From positions 62,001-126,000 of the forward strand of contig NZ_JAOWPT010000013.1 in the NCBI RefSeq assembly GCF_025753855.1: a DNA stretch of 64,000 bases, read 5' to 3'. Made by a program: the position numbers and the translations under genes. The notes under the pieces were generated by a model. The model saw only the letters and a program-made list of their open reading frames with translations, had not been told where the DNA came from and did no database searches. Origin of the DNA: Mesorhizobium sp. ZC-5. Lineage in GTDB: Bacteria > Pseudomonadota > Alphaproteobacteria > Rhizobiales > Rhizobiaceae. Shown piece by piece: positions 44,940-53,717 of this stretch. The number at the start of each line of letters is the position of its first letter. The first letter of the stretch is position 1.

Positions 44940-45524
44940 CTACGGTTTCGCCCCCAGTGATTGCCTCAACATCCGGCGCATCGCTGCCAGTGCCCGCTGT
45001 CGATCCTGACCTTCCGCCACGGCGTCGGCTGTTTCATGAATGACGGCAAAGAGCAGCCGAGCCGTCGGTTCGGGATCGACGGCGGCGAATGTTTCCGCCC
45101 GCTGACCCGCACGGATGAGGCCAGTCAGCCGGTTGACTGGGTGATCGGCCGCTGGAATTGCGCGCCGCTGGGCAAAATCGCTGTGGAAGATGGCATCGTG
45201 CATGCCGCCCATTTCGACGGTGGCGTCGACGAACGCGACGGCCAACTCCTCGAGCAACACCGACCAGTCAACCGCAACGTTGGCGGTGTCCGGCATCGGA
45301 TGAGCCCGGTCGAAAGCTTCGAAAATGCGCTGCCGTATCGTGTCGAGGAGGTCATCCCAGGTGGGGAAGTAGAGATAGAAGGTGCCTTTGGCGGCACCGG
45401 CCCCACGCACGACATCCTCGACGCGGACATCCGCGCCGCGCTCAATCAGCAGCCGCTCGGCGGCCTCGATGATTTCCTGTCGCCTGGCATGGGGCTCCAG
45501 ACGTCGGCGTTTTGGAAACGACAT
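44940..45524 (-). CDS. TetR-family repressor
   Basis: A 194-residue regulator with an N-terminal TetR helix-turn-helix (RRQEIIEAAERLLIERGADV, VRVEDVVRGAGAAKGTFYLY, about 14-54) and a divergent ligand-binding domain. The palindrome ACTGAC-N5-GTCAGT sits 10 bp upstream of its start and is probably its own operator. The following gene on the same strand, 10 bp away, is an NAD(P)-binding oxidoreductase that it would control. The inducer is unknown. Confidence 0.88.
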   Translation of the reverse strand: MSFPKRRRLEPHARRQEIIEAAERLLIERGADVRVEDVVRGAGAAKGTFYLYFPTWDDLLDTIRQRIFEAFDRAHPMPDTANVAVDWSVLLEELAVAFVDATVEMGGMHDAIFHSDFAQRRAIPAADHPVNRLTGLIRAGQRAETFAAVDPEPTARLLFAVIHETADAVAEGQDRQRALAAMRRMLRQSLGAKP

Positions 45525-45533
45525 GATGACTCT

Positions 45534-45550
45534 ACTGACCAGGAGTCAGT
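45534..45550. promoter_or_regulatory. TetR operator candidate
   Basis: ACTGAC-CAGGA-GTCAGT is a perfect inverted repeat directly upstream of the tetR start. A weaker copy, TGAC-TGCCG-GTCA, lies at 45557-45569. The spacing and position fit autoregulation of the tetR-oxidoreductase operon. Confidence 0.6.
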
Positions 45551-45596
45551 ATCTAATGACTGCCGGTCAGTGTCAAGTCCGGAGCGGATCGGGGGC

Positions 45597-45965
45597 CTAT
45601 TTCCGCTCCCGATAAAAGACCATGCCGCCATGGTGGAGAACATCGTCGATGAACTCTCCATCCGCGGTGAAGCCGGTGTCGTCCCAGTACTCGATGCGGG
45701 TGCCGGTGACCTCGTAGCGTCCCTGGTAGGCGCTTTTTCGGCTGCCTCGGGCTTCGTCGTACCGTCCGTCCGGCAGAAGCTCCTGCCGGACGTGACCGTC
45801 GGCCGTCACCCACATGCCGATATAGGGGTGGTGGTGCACGTTCTGCTCCATCGTGGCGGCGGGCTGTCTCGGTTGCGATCTCGCTTCGCCGATTCCGGCT
45901 GCAAGGGAGATCGCCGCAGCGGCGGCGGCCGCGCAGGCAAGGTTTCGGCTCTCGGAGTATCTCAT
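45597..45965 (-). CDS. secreted Atu4866-domain protein
   Basis: A 122-residue protein with a signal peptide-like N-terminus (RNLACAAAAAAAISLAAGIG) and a small beta domain of the Agrobacterium Atu4866 type: HHHPYIGMWVTADGHVRQEL near 44-63, LLPDGRYDEARGSRKSAYQG, and DDTGFTADGEFIDDVLHHGG. This domain is often linked to SDR oxidoreductases or AraC regulators. Its role is unknown. It follows the SDR gene on the same strand with a 24-bp gap, so both are probably one operon. Confidence 0.8.
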   Translation of the reverse strand: MRYSESRNLACAAAAAAAISLAAGIGEARSQPRQPAATMEQNVHHHPYIGMWVTADGHVRQELLPDGRYDEARGSRKSAYQGRYEVTGTRIEYWDDTGFTADGEFIDDVLHHGGMVFYRERK

Positions 45966-45989
45966 CGGTAAATCTCCTGGTTTCCGGGT

Positions 45990-46724
45990 TCAGTGCGGGC
46001 TGGCTGTCGGGCGGACGATCATCTCGCTGACGTCGACATCCTGCGGCTGCTCGATGGCGAAACGCACCGCGCGGGCAATCGCCGCCGGCTCGATGGCTGT
46101 CTTGCGGAAGTCGCGCATCGCCGCGCGGGCGGTGTCGTCCGAGATCGTCTCGGCCAGTTCCGAGGTGACGACGCCGGGCGAGATGACGGTGACGCGCAGA
46201 CGGTCGGTCTCCTGGCGCAGCCCGTCGGAGATTGCCCATACCGCGTATTTGGTCGCGCAATAGACCGCGGCCGTCGGGGAAACATGATGGGCGCCGATCG
46301 ACGCGATGTTTATGACGTGGCCCGAACCCTGCTCTTCCATGATTGGCAGGACCGCCGCGATGCCGTGCAGGACGCCGCGGATATTGACGTCGATCATCTG
46401 GTCCCACTCGTCGACCTTGAGCGCGTTCAACGGCGACAGCGGCATGACGCCGGCATTGTTGACGATGGCGTCGATGCGACCGAATTCGCTGCGTGCGCTG
46501 TCGGCAAACGCGGCGACCGCATCCCGCGATGTGACGTCGAGGGTAGCGATGCGCACGGTGCCGCCCATGGCCGTGATCTCATCGGCCAGACGCTCGAGCC
46601 GGCCGGTGCGCCGTGCGCCGGCGATGACGATGGCGCCGGCCATTGCGAGTTCCCGGGCAATCGCCTCGCCGATGCCGCTGCTGGCGCCGGTGACGAGCAC
46701 GACCTTGTTTTCTATGACTGACAT
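45990..46724 (-). CDS. classical SDR oxidoreductase
   Basis: A 244-residue short-chain dehydrogenase with all standard motifs: VTGASSGIGEA (11-21), NNAGVMPLS near 87, the catalytic Ser in INIASIGAHH and YCATK near 153. The C-terminal PGVVTSELAETISDD is also typical. It reduces or oxidises an unknown small alcohol or ketone with NAD(P). It is followed by the Atu4866-domain gene and is divergent from the AraC regulator at 46903, a common pairing in which the regulator controls the dehydrogenase. Confidence 0.88.
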   Translation of the reverse strand: MSVIENKVVLVTGASSGIGEAIARELAMAGAIVIAGARRTGRLERLADEITAMGGTVRIATLDVTSRDAVAAFADSARSEFGRIDAIVNNAGVMPLSPLNALKVDEWDQMIDVNIRGVLHGIAAVLPIMEEQGSGHVINIASIGAHHVSPTAAVYCATKYAVWAISDGLRQETDRLRVTVISPGVVTSELAETISDDTARAAMRDFRKTAIEPAAIARAVRFAIEQPQDVDVSEMIVRPTASPH

Positions 46725-46902
46725 TTCCGTCTCCGTGGTTTGGAAATTGCTGACGGGACGGAAGCTACCGGTTCTGGAGGATCGGGCAGTAGACCGATCA
46801 TACGCGAAGATTGCCTATTCCTCCAGAATACTGTCGCATGGATTGGCGTCAGCCTTGCCATGAACCGCTGCCCATGGAATGAAAGTCGGAGAGGTGAAAG
46901 CG

Positions 46903-47805
46903 ATGGACAATATGCGATTGCTGGCGGCCCTTGCGGCGCGGAACGCCCGGGAAGATGGCGTGCACGAGACTGCGGTTCCGGGACTTGCGCTCATCCGGCA
47001 AAGCCAGCTCACGGAGCCGCTGCATATCCTGCACCATCCCGCGGTCTGCATTATCGCGCAAGGTGCGAAGCAGGTGATGCTGGCCGACCTGGTCTATTCC
47101 TACGACCCGGCGAAGTATCTCGTCGTGTCGGTCGACCTGCCGATTTCCGGGCTGGTGACGAAGGCTTCTCCCGATTTTCCGTATCTCTGCGTGCGTATCG
47201 ACCTCGATCCCGGGGTGCTCACCTCTGTGCTGACGGAGAAGGGCGCTGCGGTGGTCGCCAAGGGAAGCGTCGAGCGCGGACTTTTTGTCAGCGATGTCGC
47301 GCCGGAATTGATCGACGCGGTGATCCGCATGCTGCGCCTGCTCGATGAACCGGACCATATTCCGTTTCTTGCGCCGCTGGTGCAGCGGGAGATCTATTAC
47401 CGGCTTCTCGACGGCGCCCAGAGCGGCGCCGTTCGGCACATCGCCACCGCCGAAAGCAAGATTTATCAGGTCGGGCGCGCAATCGCGTGGATCAAGGACC
47501 ACTACGCGCAGCCCTTCAGCATCGAGGTGGTGGCCGCGCAGGCCCGTATGAGCCCGTCCGCGTTCCACCACTACTTCAAGGAAGTGACCGCGATGAGCCC
47601 GCTTCAGTACCAGAAGCAGATAAGGCTGCAGGAAGCGCGCCGCCTGATGGTCGGACAAGCCTTCGACGCGGCGGCGGCGGGCTACAAGGTCGGATATGAA
47701 AGCCCTTCGCAATTCACCCGCGAGTACCGGCGGCTGTTCGGCGCGCCGCCGGTGCGGGACGTGACCAGATTGCGCGAGGAGGGGCTCGAACTCGCGACGG
47801 GGTAA
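46903..47805 (+). CDS. AraC-family regulator with AraC_N domain
   Basis: ATG 46903 (300 residues) follows GGAGAGG by seven bases; ATG 46879 is less likely. The N-terminal half (LALIRQSQLTEPLHILHHPA, VCIIAQGAKQVMLADLVYSY) is the AraC_N-type sensor, and the C-terminal half has two helix-turn-helices (IEVVAAQARMSPSAFHHYFK; AAAGYKVGYESPSQFTREYR). It probably regulates the divergent SDR-Atu4866 operon in response to an unknown small molecule. Confidence 0.88.
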   Translation: MDNMRLLAALAARNAREDGVHETAVPGLALIRQSQLTEPLHILHHPAVCIIAQGAKQVMLADLVYSYDPAKYLVVSVDLPISGLVTKASPDFPYLCVRIDLDPGVLTSVLTEKGAAVVAKGSVERGLFVSDVAPELIDAVIRMLRLLDEPDHIPFLAPLVQREIYYRLLDGAQSGAVRHIATAESKIYQVGRAIAWIKDHYAQPFSIEVVAAQARMSPSAFHHYFKEVTAMSPLQYQKQIRLQEARRLMVGQAFDAAAAGYKVGYESPSQFTREYRRLFGAPPVRDVTRLREEGLELATG

Positions 47806-47833
47806 TCGCCTCGGTGGTAGGCTTGCCTGTTGC

Positions 47834-48895
47834 CTAAAAAACCCTGGGTGGCGCGGTCGTTCCGCGCACTACGAGTTTCAGGTCGAGCATCTGGCGGTGC
47901 GCAGGGCCGCTTTCTTCAAGGATCGCCTGCACGGCGCGGCGTCCGATCTCGGCGATGGGTTGCTCGACGGTCGTCAGCGGCGGTCTGGAGAGTGCAGCTT
48001 CCGGGACGCCGTCGAAACCGGCCACCGAAACGTCCTGCGGCACCCGCAAGCCGCGTTCGCGCAACCATTCCAGCGCATCGAGCGCGATACGGTCCGACAT
48101 TGCGAGAATCGCGGTTGGCGGAGCATCGCGTCCGAACAGGTACTCCAGCCCCGGACGGATCGTCTGCGTGTCATTCTGGGTTTCGAAGATGGGAACGTCC
48201 GCAGGGTCGATGCCGAAATCCGAAAGCCCCTCGATATAGCCGTAAATGCGGTCGCTCGAGGTGGAATAGACGGCACTGCGTACTTCATTCATGGAAGCCG
48301 GCCCGAACCGGTCGTCGACAAACGGCAGCGACAGGATCGCCACGCGGCGATGGCCCAGCTCGGCCAGATGCCGCGCCACCATTCCTGCGCCGAGCTTGTT
48401 ATCGACACCGATCGCGGGGATGGATTCGTCTTCAAATCCCAGGGCCAGCGCGATGAACGGCAGCTTGCGTTCACGCGTCAGGTCGACGAGGCGGCTGTCG
48501 CCTTCGAGGCAGAACAGGATGAAGCCGTCGACGATCGCGCTGTTGATGTTCCAGACGAGTTCGTCGCCGCTTTGCGCCGATACCAGCGAAATGCCGGCGC
48601 CGCCGGCGTCGCAGGCTTCGGTAATGCCGGACATCAGAACGCGGGCATAAGGATCGTCGAAGAAATAGGAAAGAGGCTCGGCTGTCACCACGCCGATGGC
48701 ATTGACCTTGCCGGCCCTGAGCAGCCGTCCTTTCGGATCGGGGCCATTGTAGCCCATCTCCCTTGCCTTTGCCTTGACGCGATCGCGCACCTCCTCGCGG
48801 ACGAGATGCGGGCGGCTGAAGACATTCGAGGCGGTGCCTTGCGAGACACCCGCCGCCTTGGCGATATCGGCCAGTCTGATGGGTTTTTCCGACAC
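47834..48895 (-). CDS. LacI-family repressor
   Basis: GTG 48895 (353 residues, SEKPIRLADIAKAAGVSQGT after the first residue) gives the normal LacI length. A GTG at 48937 would extend it by 14 residues and place an operator right against the start codon. The HTH and hinge (KAAGVSQGTASNVFSRPHLV, then VRDRVKAKAREMGYN) and a complete sugar-binding-type effector domain are present, ending TTVEQPIAEIGRRAVQAILE. Three LacI-type operators lie upstream at 48944-49037. No sugar transport or catabolic genes follow on either side, so its target seems to be lost. Confidence 0.85.
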   Translation of the reverse strand: MSEKPIRLADIAKAAGVSQGTASNVFSRPHLVREEVRDRVKAKAREMGYNGPDPKGRLLRAGKVNAIGVVTAEPLSYFFDDPYARVLMSGITEACDAGGAGISLVSAQSGDELVWNINSAIVDGFILFCLEGDSRLVDLTRERKLPFIALALGFEDESIPAIGVDNKLGAGMVARHLAELGHRRVAILSLPFVDDRFGPASMNEVRSAVYSTSSDRIYGYIEGLSDFGIDPADVPIFETQNDTQTIRPGLEYLFGRDAPPTAILAMSDRIALDALEWLRERGLRVPQDVSVAGFDGVPEAALSRPPLTTVEQPIAEIGRRAVQAILEESGPAHRQMLDLKLVVRGTTAPPRVF

Positions 48896-48943
48896 GTATG
48901 TCTCGCAATCAGCCTCACTTGAGTCTGTCTGTAGCACCTTGCT

Positions 48944-49037
48944 TGTATCGGTTCAATTTTTGCTTGACCTCCAGCCCCGATAGTATAGGATTGTATCGGT
49001 TCAAGTCGGTGCTTAATTCCGAGCTTGAATCGATTCA
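48944..49037. promoter_or_regulatory. three LacI-type operators
   Basis: TGTATCGGTTCA occurs at 48944-48955 and 48992-49003, and the perfect palindrome TGAATCGATTCA at 49026-49037. All share the central CG step and flanking TGNATC/GNTTCA of one operator. They lie between the LacI-family gene and a strong ribosome site (AAGGAG) at 49092 leading to a short open frame. Multiple sites suggest DNA looping or control of both directions. Confidence 0.7.
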
Positions 49038-49102
49038 TTATAGCCAACAATGCTGAAACCATATCGACAGCGCGCGAACCCGCGGACTGAAAGGAGAACG
49101 TC

Positions 49103-49327
49103 ATGCTTGATATGACCGTACTGATCAGCGAGCTACTCAAATTCGACCGGCGTAAACGCAAGGATCCACTGGCCGACCCGCTCGAGGGAGCGGAGTGGCA
49201 GGGTATGCTGTGGACGCTCCGGCTCTATGACAACACTCGCGGTGAAGGCCGGGGTCAGGTGGAAAAGCCGGATCGCAGCACAGGATCCGTCGACCAGCGC
49301 CGGGCGCAATGTTCAGTCGCCCGGTGA
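49103..49327 (+). CDS. short open frame, likely remnant of LacI-controlled gene
   Basis: ATG 49103 has an excellent ribosome site (AAGGAG with seven-base spacing) directly downstream of three LacI operators, but the frame is only 74 residues (LDMTVLISELLKFDRRKRKD at the start) and matches nothing I recognise. The first residues may be the start of a former catabolic or transport gene, fused to unrelated downstream sequence after a deletion. A real small protein is possible but less likely. Confidence 0.3.
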   Translation: MLDMTVLISELLKFDRRKRKDPLADPLEGAEWQGMLWTLRLYDNTRGEGRGQVEKPDRSTGSVDQRRAQCSVAR

Positions 49328-49370
49328 ATTCGGCCAATGGCCAGGGCAGCGTCAGGCTGCCGATACGTGC

Positions 49371-50720
49371 TCATTCGGCGATATCGACATGATGCACGCC
49401 ATGCGGCATCGGCAGCCGGCCGACGCGTTCGAGCCTAGGCCGTTCTCCTTGCACCACCCGAAAGACCTCGAGGCCGGCTCCGGCTTTCGCGCCGGTTCCC
49501 GCATGTCCCTGGAATATGGTTGCAAGGAAGTGGCTGCCCGTCAGGTCGAATGCGCCACCTTCCGGCAGGGCGCCCTCGAAGGCATAATCGCCGGCTTTTT
49601 CGAGCCTGCCGGTTGCCGGGTCGAAGCTCAGCAGCGTGACCGATCCTTCGCGCCGGAATCGGCCGCTCTCCTGCGGCAGCGCCGTGCCCCGCATGTTCAC
49701 CGTGGCGACAAGCCGGCCATTGGGACTGACGGCGAGGCCTTCCGAGGAAAGATCGGTCTCGGCGCCGCCGATCCGTTCGTGTCGCGCATCGGGAGCGTCC
49801 TGGTCGCCGAGCCGCACCACACTGATAGATGAAGGTTTTTGCGGAATGCGCCCGGCCAGCGTCGTCGCGCCGAAATCGCGGCCCCAGTCGGATGTGAGGT
49901 AATAGCTTCCGTCCGGCGTGAAACGGCCGACGAACGGATCGGCGCCAACCGTGACGATGTTGCCCCACGGGCGCAACGAGATCGCGTCGCCCATTCCCGA
50001 AATCTCGAAAAACGCCACCCGGTTCTGCGTGTTGATGTTGACCGCGATGAAGCGGCCGGACGGATGCCATTGCACGTTCGTCGCCGTCACGCCGCCGCGC
50101 GGTGCCTCCGCCTGGCCGGTCACGCCAAGTTCGGCAAGATCGAAGCTGGCGGTGCCGCCGAATCGGCCACCCGAGTAAGGCACGATCTGTACGATACTGG
50201 CGTCGGGCGTATTGGAGACGACCGCCGCGCGCTGTCCATCCGGACTGACGGCCAGGCCTTCGGGGAATGATGCGATTTCCGCCGTATCCGCCAGCTGCGG
50301 ACTGGCCTTGTCGCTGAGGTCGACGGCAAACAGGCGGTTGCCGGGCGGCAGGTCGCGCACCGTCTCGGCTGTCGGCGACCGCTGCCCCAGCCGTTCGGTA
50401 ACGAAAGCCGTGCTGCCGTCCGGGGTCAGTACAAGAATTTCGGGAGCCGCAGTGACCGAATTCGAGACGGGCAGCGAACCGATGGTGATCTTTTCGCCGT
50501 TCAGGGAAAGGACGGTCAGCACGTCCTGATGGCCCGCTTCGCGCGGTGCAAGGCGGCTGTCGGCGTAGCTTTCGGCGACGAAGTCGCCATCCGAGATCAC
50601 CGCGATCGTGCCGGCCGAAAGCTCGCTTACGAAACCGGGCAGTTCGGCCGCCCGTGCTGTTATGCAGAGCATGGCGGTCAGGGCGACGCTGGATGTCCAG
50701 ATTCGAGATTTCGTTGTCAT
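49371..50720 (-). CDS. secreted beta-propeller-like protein
   Basis: ATG 50720 (449 residues) has GGAG ten bases upstream; the longer frame to 50825 overlaps the divergent promoter region. A signal peptide (WTSSVALTAMLCITARAAEL) is followed by repeated propeller-type strands with the SPDG/SPNG turn motif (EGLAVSPDGQRAAVVSNTPD; EGLAVSPNGRLVATVN; RFTPDGSYYLTSDWG; WHPSGRFIAVNINTQN). It resembles lactonase- or YVTN-type seven-bladed propellers in the periplasm. The substrate is unknown. It is divergent from the LysR gene, with a strong palindrome between them, so it is probably the regulated target. Confidence 0.75.
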   Translation of the reverse strand: MTTKSRIWTSSVALTAMLCITARAAELPGFVSELSAGTIAVISDGDFVAESYADSRLAPREAGHQDVLTVLSLNGEKITIGSLPVSNSVTAAPEILVLTPDGSTAFVTERLGQRSPTAETVRDLPPGNRLFAVDLSDKASPQLADTAEIASFPEGLAVSPDGQRAAVVSNTPDASIVQIVPYSGGRFGGTASFDLAELGVTGQAEAPRGGVTATNVQWHPSGRFIAVNINTQNRVAFFEISGMGDAISLRPWGNIVTVGADPFVGRFTPDGSYYLTSDWGRDFGATTLAGRIPQKPSSISVVRLGDQDAPDARHERIGGAETDLSSEGLAVSPNGRLVATVNMRGTALPQESGRFRREGSVTLLSFDPATGRLEKAGDYAFEGALPEGGAFDLTGSHFLATIFQGHAGTGAKAGAGLEVFRVVQGERPRLERVGRLPMPHGVHHVDIAE

Positions 50721-50789
50721 GGTCTTCGCTCCGTTGATGTGCGCGGAGATCGCGCTTGTCGGAGCCAAGAATCCATGCATTTTTGATTG

Positions 50790-50813
50790 GCGTCCAATTT
50801 CAATATTGGACGC
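50790..50813. promoter_or_regulatory. LysR-type operator, perfect palindrome
   Basis: GCGTCCAAT-TTCAAT-ATTGGACGC has perfect 9-bp arms around six bases. It lies between the divergent propeller gene and the LysR gene, 28 bp before the LysR start. Additional ATTGG half-sites flank it at 50786-50790 and 50826-50830. The layout fits LysR-type autoregulation with activation of the divergent gene. Confidence 0.65.
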
Positions 50814-50840
50814 TGTGATAATCAAATTGGATCAGGTCGC

Positions 50841-51725
50841 TTGGATATCCGTTCCCTCGATTGTTTCATCGTGGTTGCCGAGGAGCTGCATTTTCGCCGC
50901 GCCGCGCAGCGGCTGAACCTGACGCAGCCGGCGCTGAGCCAGCGCATCCGCGTCCTGGAAGACGAGGTCGGCACGCCGCTCTTCGAACGCGACCGCAGGC
51001 ATGTGGCACTGACGCCTGCGGGCGCGGCGTTCCTCGGTCCGGCGCGTTCCGCCGTCGCCGGGGCGAGCCTTGCGAAGGCACAAGCCTTGCGCGCGCTGCA
51101 CGGCGAGGTCGGCAGGCTGCGGCTTGGGTTTACGGTCATTGCCTTCTACGGCCTGTTGCCGGAAGCGCTCCGGGTGTTTCGCGCGCGTTATCCCGACGTC
51201 ACAGTCGAACTGGCCGAGATGAACTCACCGTTGCTGGAGGCCGCGCTCGACGGCGGCAGGCTCGATCTTGGAGTGTTGCACCCGCCGCTGTCGACGCCAT
51301 CGCTTGAAGTGCGGCCGCTGCCGGACGAGAAGCTGGTCCTGGCATTGCCGGCGGCGCACCCGCTTGCCCGCGCGGTGACGGTGATGACGTCCGACCTTGA
51401 GGGCGAACCTATGCTTATCGCGCCGAGAACCGTTGGACCAAGCATCTACGATCGCATGATCGCGTTCTTCCGCAATCAGGGGTTCAGCCCCGACATCGTG
51501 CAGGAGGCGACGCCGATGACGACGCTTGCCGGGCTCGTGGCGGCGGGTGTCGGCGTGGGATTTGTCACCGAAGGCATCGCCACCGCCGTCCGGCCGGGGC
51601 TGGTCTTCCGGCCGGTTGAGCCCGAGCCGCCAAAATTGCCGCTGGCCGCAGCCTGGCGCGGGCCGGCTCTCTCGAAGAGCGGTGAGCTCTTCCTGGAGGT
51701 CGTCGCGGAACTTGCCGGCAAATGA
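50841..51725 (+). CDS. LysR-family regulator
   Basis: TTG 50841 (294 residues, DIRSLDCFIVVAEELHFRRA after the first residue) gives the standard LysR start. A longer frame from 50787 reads through the operator palindrome and is unlikely. The HTH is AAQRLNLTQPALSQRIRVLE, and the substrate-binding domain has the usual two lobes (LRLGFTVIAFYGLLPEALRV; MLIAPRTVGPSIYDRMIAFF; GVGVGFVTEGIATA). It likely controls the divergent propeller-type gene. The effector is unknown. Confidence 0.85.
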   Translation: MDIRSLDCFIVVAEELHFRRAAQRLNLTQPALSQRIRVLEDEVGTPLFERDRRHVALTPAGAAFLGPARSAVAGASLAKAQALRALHGEVGRLRLGFTVIAFYGLLPEALRVFRARYPDVTVELAEMNSPLLEAALDGGRLDLGVLHPPLSTPSLEVRPLPDEKLVLALPAAHPLARAVTVMTSDLEGEPMLIAPRTVGPSIYDRMIAFFRNQGFSPDIVQEATPMTTLAGLVAAGVGVGFVTEGIATAVRPGLVFRPVEPEPPKLPLAAAWRGPALSKSGELFLEVVAELAGK

Positions 51726-51856
51726 ATTGTTTTCCCGCAATCCACCGGCACAGTCTGGTTATTCCGAGCCGGTTTCTTTTTTCCGTCATCCGGCTAGCTT
51801 ATGGAGTGATGAACGGCAGCGTCCCGTCTGCCGGTCAGGAGGAATGAAAGACCGCA

Positions 51857-52579
51857 ATGCAATCGCAGCACATCGTCCGCTCCTTCGACGAGGATCTGAA
51901 GTACCTCGCCAACCGTATCGCCGGCATGGGTGGCCACGCCGAACGCATGGTCGACCAGGCCGTGTCGGCCCTCGTCAATTCCGATGCTGGCCTCGCGCGC
52001 AAGGTAATCGACGACGATCTGTTCCTGGATGAAGGCCAGCGCGAGATCGACGACAAGGCGATCGTCTTCATCGCCAAGCGCCAGCCGATGGCCGACGATC
52101 TGCGCGAGGTCATCGGCGCCATCCGCATTTCCGCCGACCTCGAACGCGTCGGTGATCTCGGCAAGAACATCGCCAAGCGTGTCGTCGCCGTCAGCGACGC
52201 CCGCCATCCGTTCAGCCTGTTTCGCGGCCTGCAGGCACTGACCGAACTGGCGCTGACGCAGCTCAAGGACGTGCTCGACGCCTATGCCTCGCGCTCGGTC
52301 GAGCGCCTCGGCTTCGTGCGCGACCGCGACGACCAGATCGACGCCATGTACACGTCGCTGTTTCGCGAACTCCTGACCTACATGATGGAAGACCCGCGCA
52401 ACATCACCGCCTGCACGCATCTCCTGTTCTGCGCCAAGAACATCGAACGCATCGGCGACCATGCCACCAACATCGCCGAGACGGTGTATTACGTCGTCAC
52501 AGGGGACCAGATGCCGCCCGACCGGCCCAAGGAAGACAAGAGCCACCGGGTGGTGCTGCCGACCGAAACCGCCAACTGA
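51857..52579 (+). CDS. phoU: phosphate signalling protein PhoU
   Basis: A 240-residue all-helical protein with the duplicated PhoU signature: SFDEDLKYLANRIAGMGGHA, AIRISADLERVGDLGKNIAK near 89-108 and the second-half copy FCAKNIERIGDHATNIAETV near 195-214. It negatively regulates the Pho regulon by linking the Pst transporter to PhoR. The ribosome site is CAGGAGG further upstream. Here it lies after an accessory stretch, 7.6 kb from phoR, and no pst or phoB gene adjoins it; corA follows. The protein itself looks intact. Confidence 0.92.
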   Translation: MQSQHIVRSFDEDLKYLANRIAGMGGHAERMVDQAVSALVNSDAGLARKVIDDDLFLDEGQREIDDKAIVFIAKRQPMADDLREVIGAIRISADLERVGDLGKNIAKRVVAVSDARHPFSLFRGLQALTELALTQLKDVLDAYASRSVERLGFVRDRDDQIDAMYTSLFRELLTYMMEDPRNITACTHLLFCAKNIERIGDHATNIAETVYYVVTGDQMPPDRPKEDKSHRVVLPTETAN

Positions 52580-52662
52580 TTGCTGCGGGCTCGAATGGCC
52601 CGCCGGAATGCGCTAGTGTGGGTCCGGTTCCGGGTCGAAGGCACCGTCTTCGGGAGGCTGCA

Positions 52663-53673
52663 ATGGAACTTGCGCGCGACATCAAGGCATCCGGAGAAGC
52701 CGAGGCCGGCATCGTCGCGTCCAGCGTCTACGCCGCCGGGCATCGCGTCGCCGACATTCCTATCGAGGAGGCTGGCGCGTGGTCGGCGAAGGAAGGGCAT
52801 TTCGTCTGGATCGGGCTGCTCGAACCCGACCGCGAACTTCTCCTGCGCGTCCAGCGGCAGTTTCACCTGCATGATCTCGCCATCGAGGATGCCGAACATC
52901 CGCATCAGCGGCCGAAGCTCGAGCAATATGGCGACGCGCTGTTCATCGTGGCCCGCACCGCACAGTTGTTCGAGGGCCGCGTCACATTCGGAGAGACCCA
53001 TCTCTTCGTCGGCGCCGGCTATATCGTCAGCGTCCGCCACGGTCCTTCGACGTCCTACACATCGGTGCGCCAGCATTGGGAAAGCTGCCCCTCGGCGCTG
53101 TCGAAAGGCGAGGATTTCATCCTCTACGCCATCCTCGATTTCATCGTCGACAACTACATGCCGGTGCTTGAGCAGATCGAGGCCGAGGTCGACGCCATTG
53201 AGGACCGGGTTCTGGTCAAGCCGATGACGACGGCCGACATCGAGCGGCTCTACATGCTGCGCCGCGATCTTCTGCGCTTGCGCAACGCCGCAGGTCCGCT
53301 GGTCGAAGTCTGCCGCCGGCTGACCAGCGCCGAACTGCCGCAGATCCGCGCCGCGATGCATCCACTGTTCCGCGACGTCACCGACCACATCCGCACCGTG
53401 CAGGAGAAGATCGACAATCTGCGCGAAGTCCTGGCATTTGCCTTCGAGGCGAGCCTGCTTGTCGGCCAGAGCCAGGAAACGGCAATCGCCAAGAAACTCG
53501 CCTCGTGGGCGGCCATCCTCGCCGTGCCGACAGCCGTTGCAGGCATTTACGGCATGAACTTCGAGGATATGCCCGAGCTGAAGATGGCGTTCGGCTACCA
53601 GACCGTGCTGATATTCATCATCGCGGCCTGTTCGTTCCTCTATTGGCGCTTCCGAAAAAACGGCTGGCTATGA
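52663..53673 (+). CDS. corA: CorA-family magnesium/cobalt channel
   Basis: ATG 52663 (336 residues) follows GGGAGG. The large N-terminal cytosolic domain (FVWIGLLEPDRELLLRVQRQ; LAIEDAEHPHQRPKLEQYGD) leads into a long helix and two C-terminal membrane helices. The selectivity motif GMN is in GIYGMNFEDMPEL near 302-314, and the end RFRKNGW is positively charged. It moves Mg2+ or related divalent cations. It lies 83 bp after phoU on the same strand, possibly only by chance. Confidence 0.9.
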   Translation: MELARDIKASGEAEAGIVASSVYAAGHRVADIPIEEAGAWSAKEGHFVWIGLLEPDRELLLRVQRQFHLHDLAIEDAEHPHQRPKLEQYGDALFIVARTAQLFEGRVTFGETHLFVGAGYIVSVRHGPSTSYTSVRQHWESCPSALSKGEDFILYAILDFIVDNYMPVLEQIEAEVDAIEDRVLVKPMTTADIERLYMLRRDLLRLRNAAGPLVEVCRRLTSAELPQIRAAMHPLFRDVTDHIRTVQEKIDNLREVLAFAFEASLLVGQSQETAIAKKLASWAAILAVPTAVAGIYGMNFEDMPELKMAFGYQTVLIFIIAACSFLYWRFRKNGWL

Positions 53674-53717
53674 TGCCAGCCGGAGTTTCCCGTCCAGGGA
53701 GGATTTGACGGGGTAGG

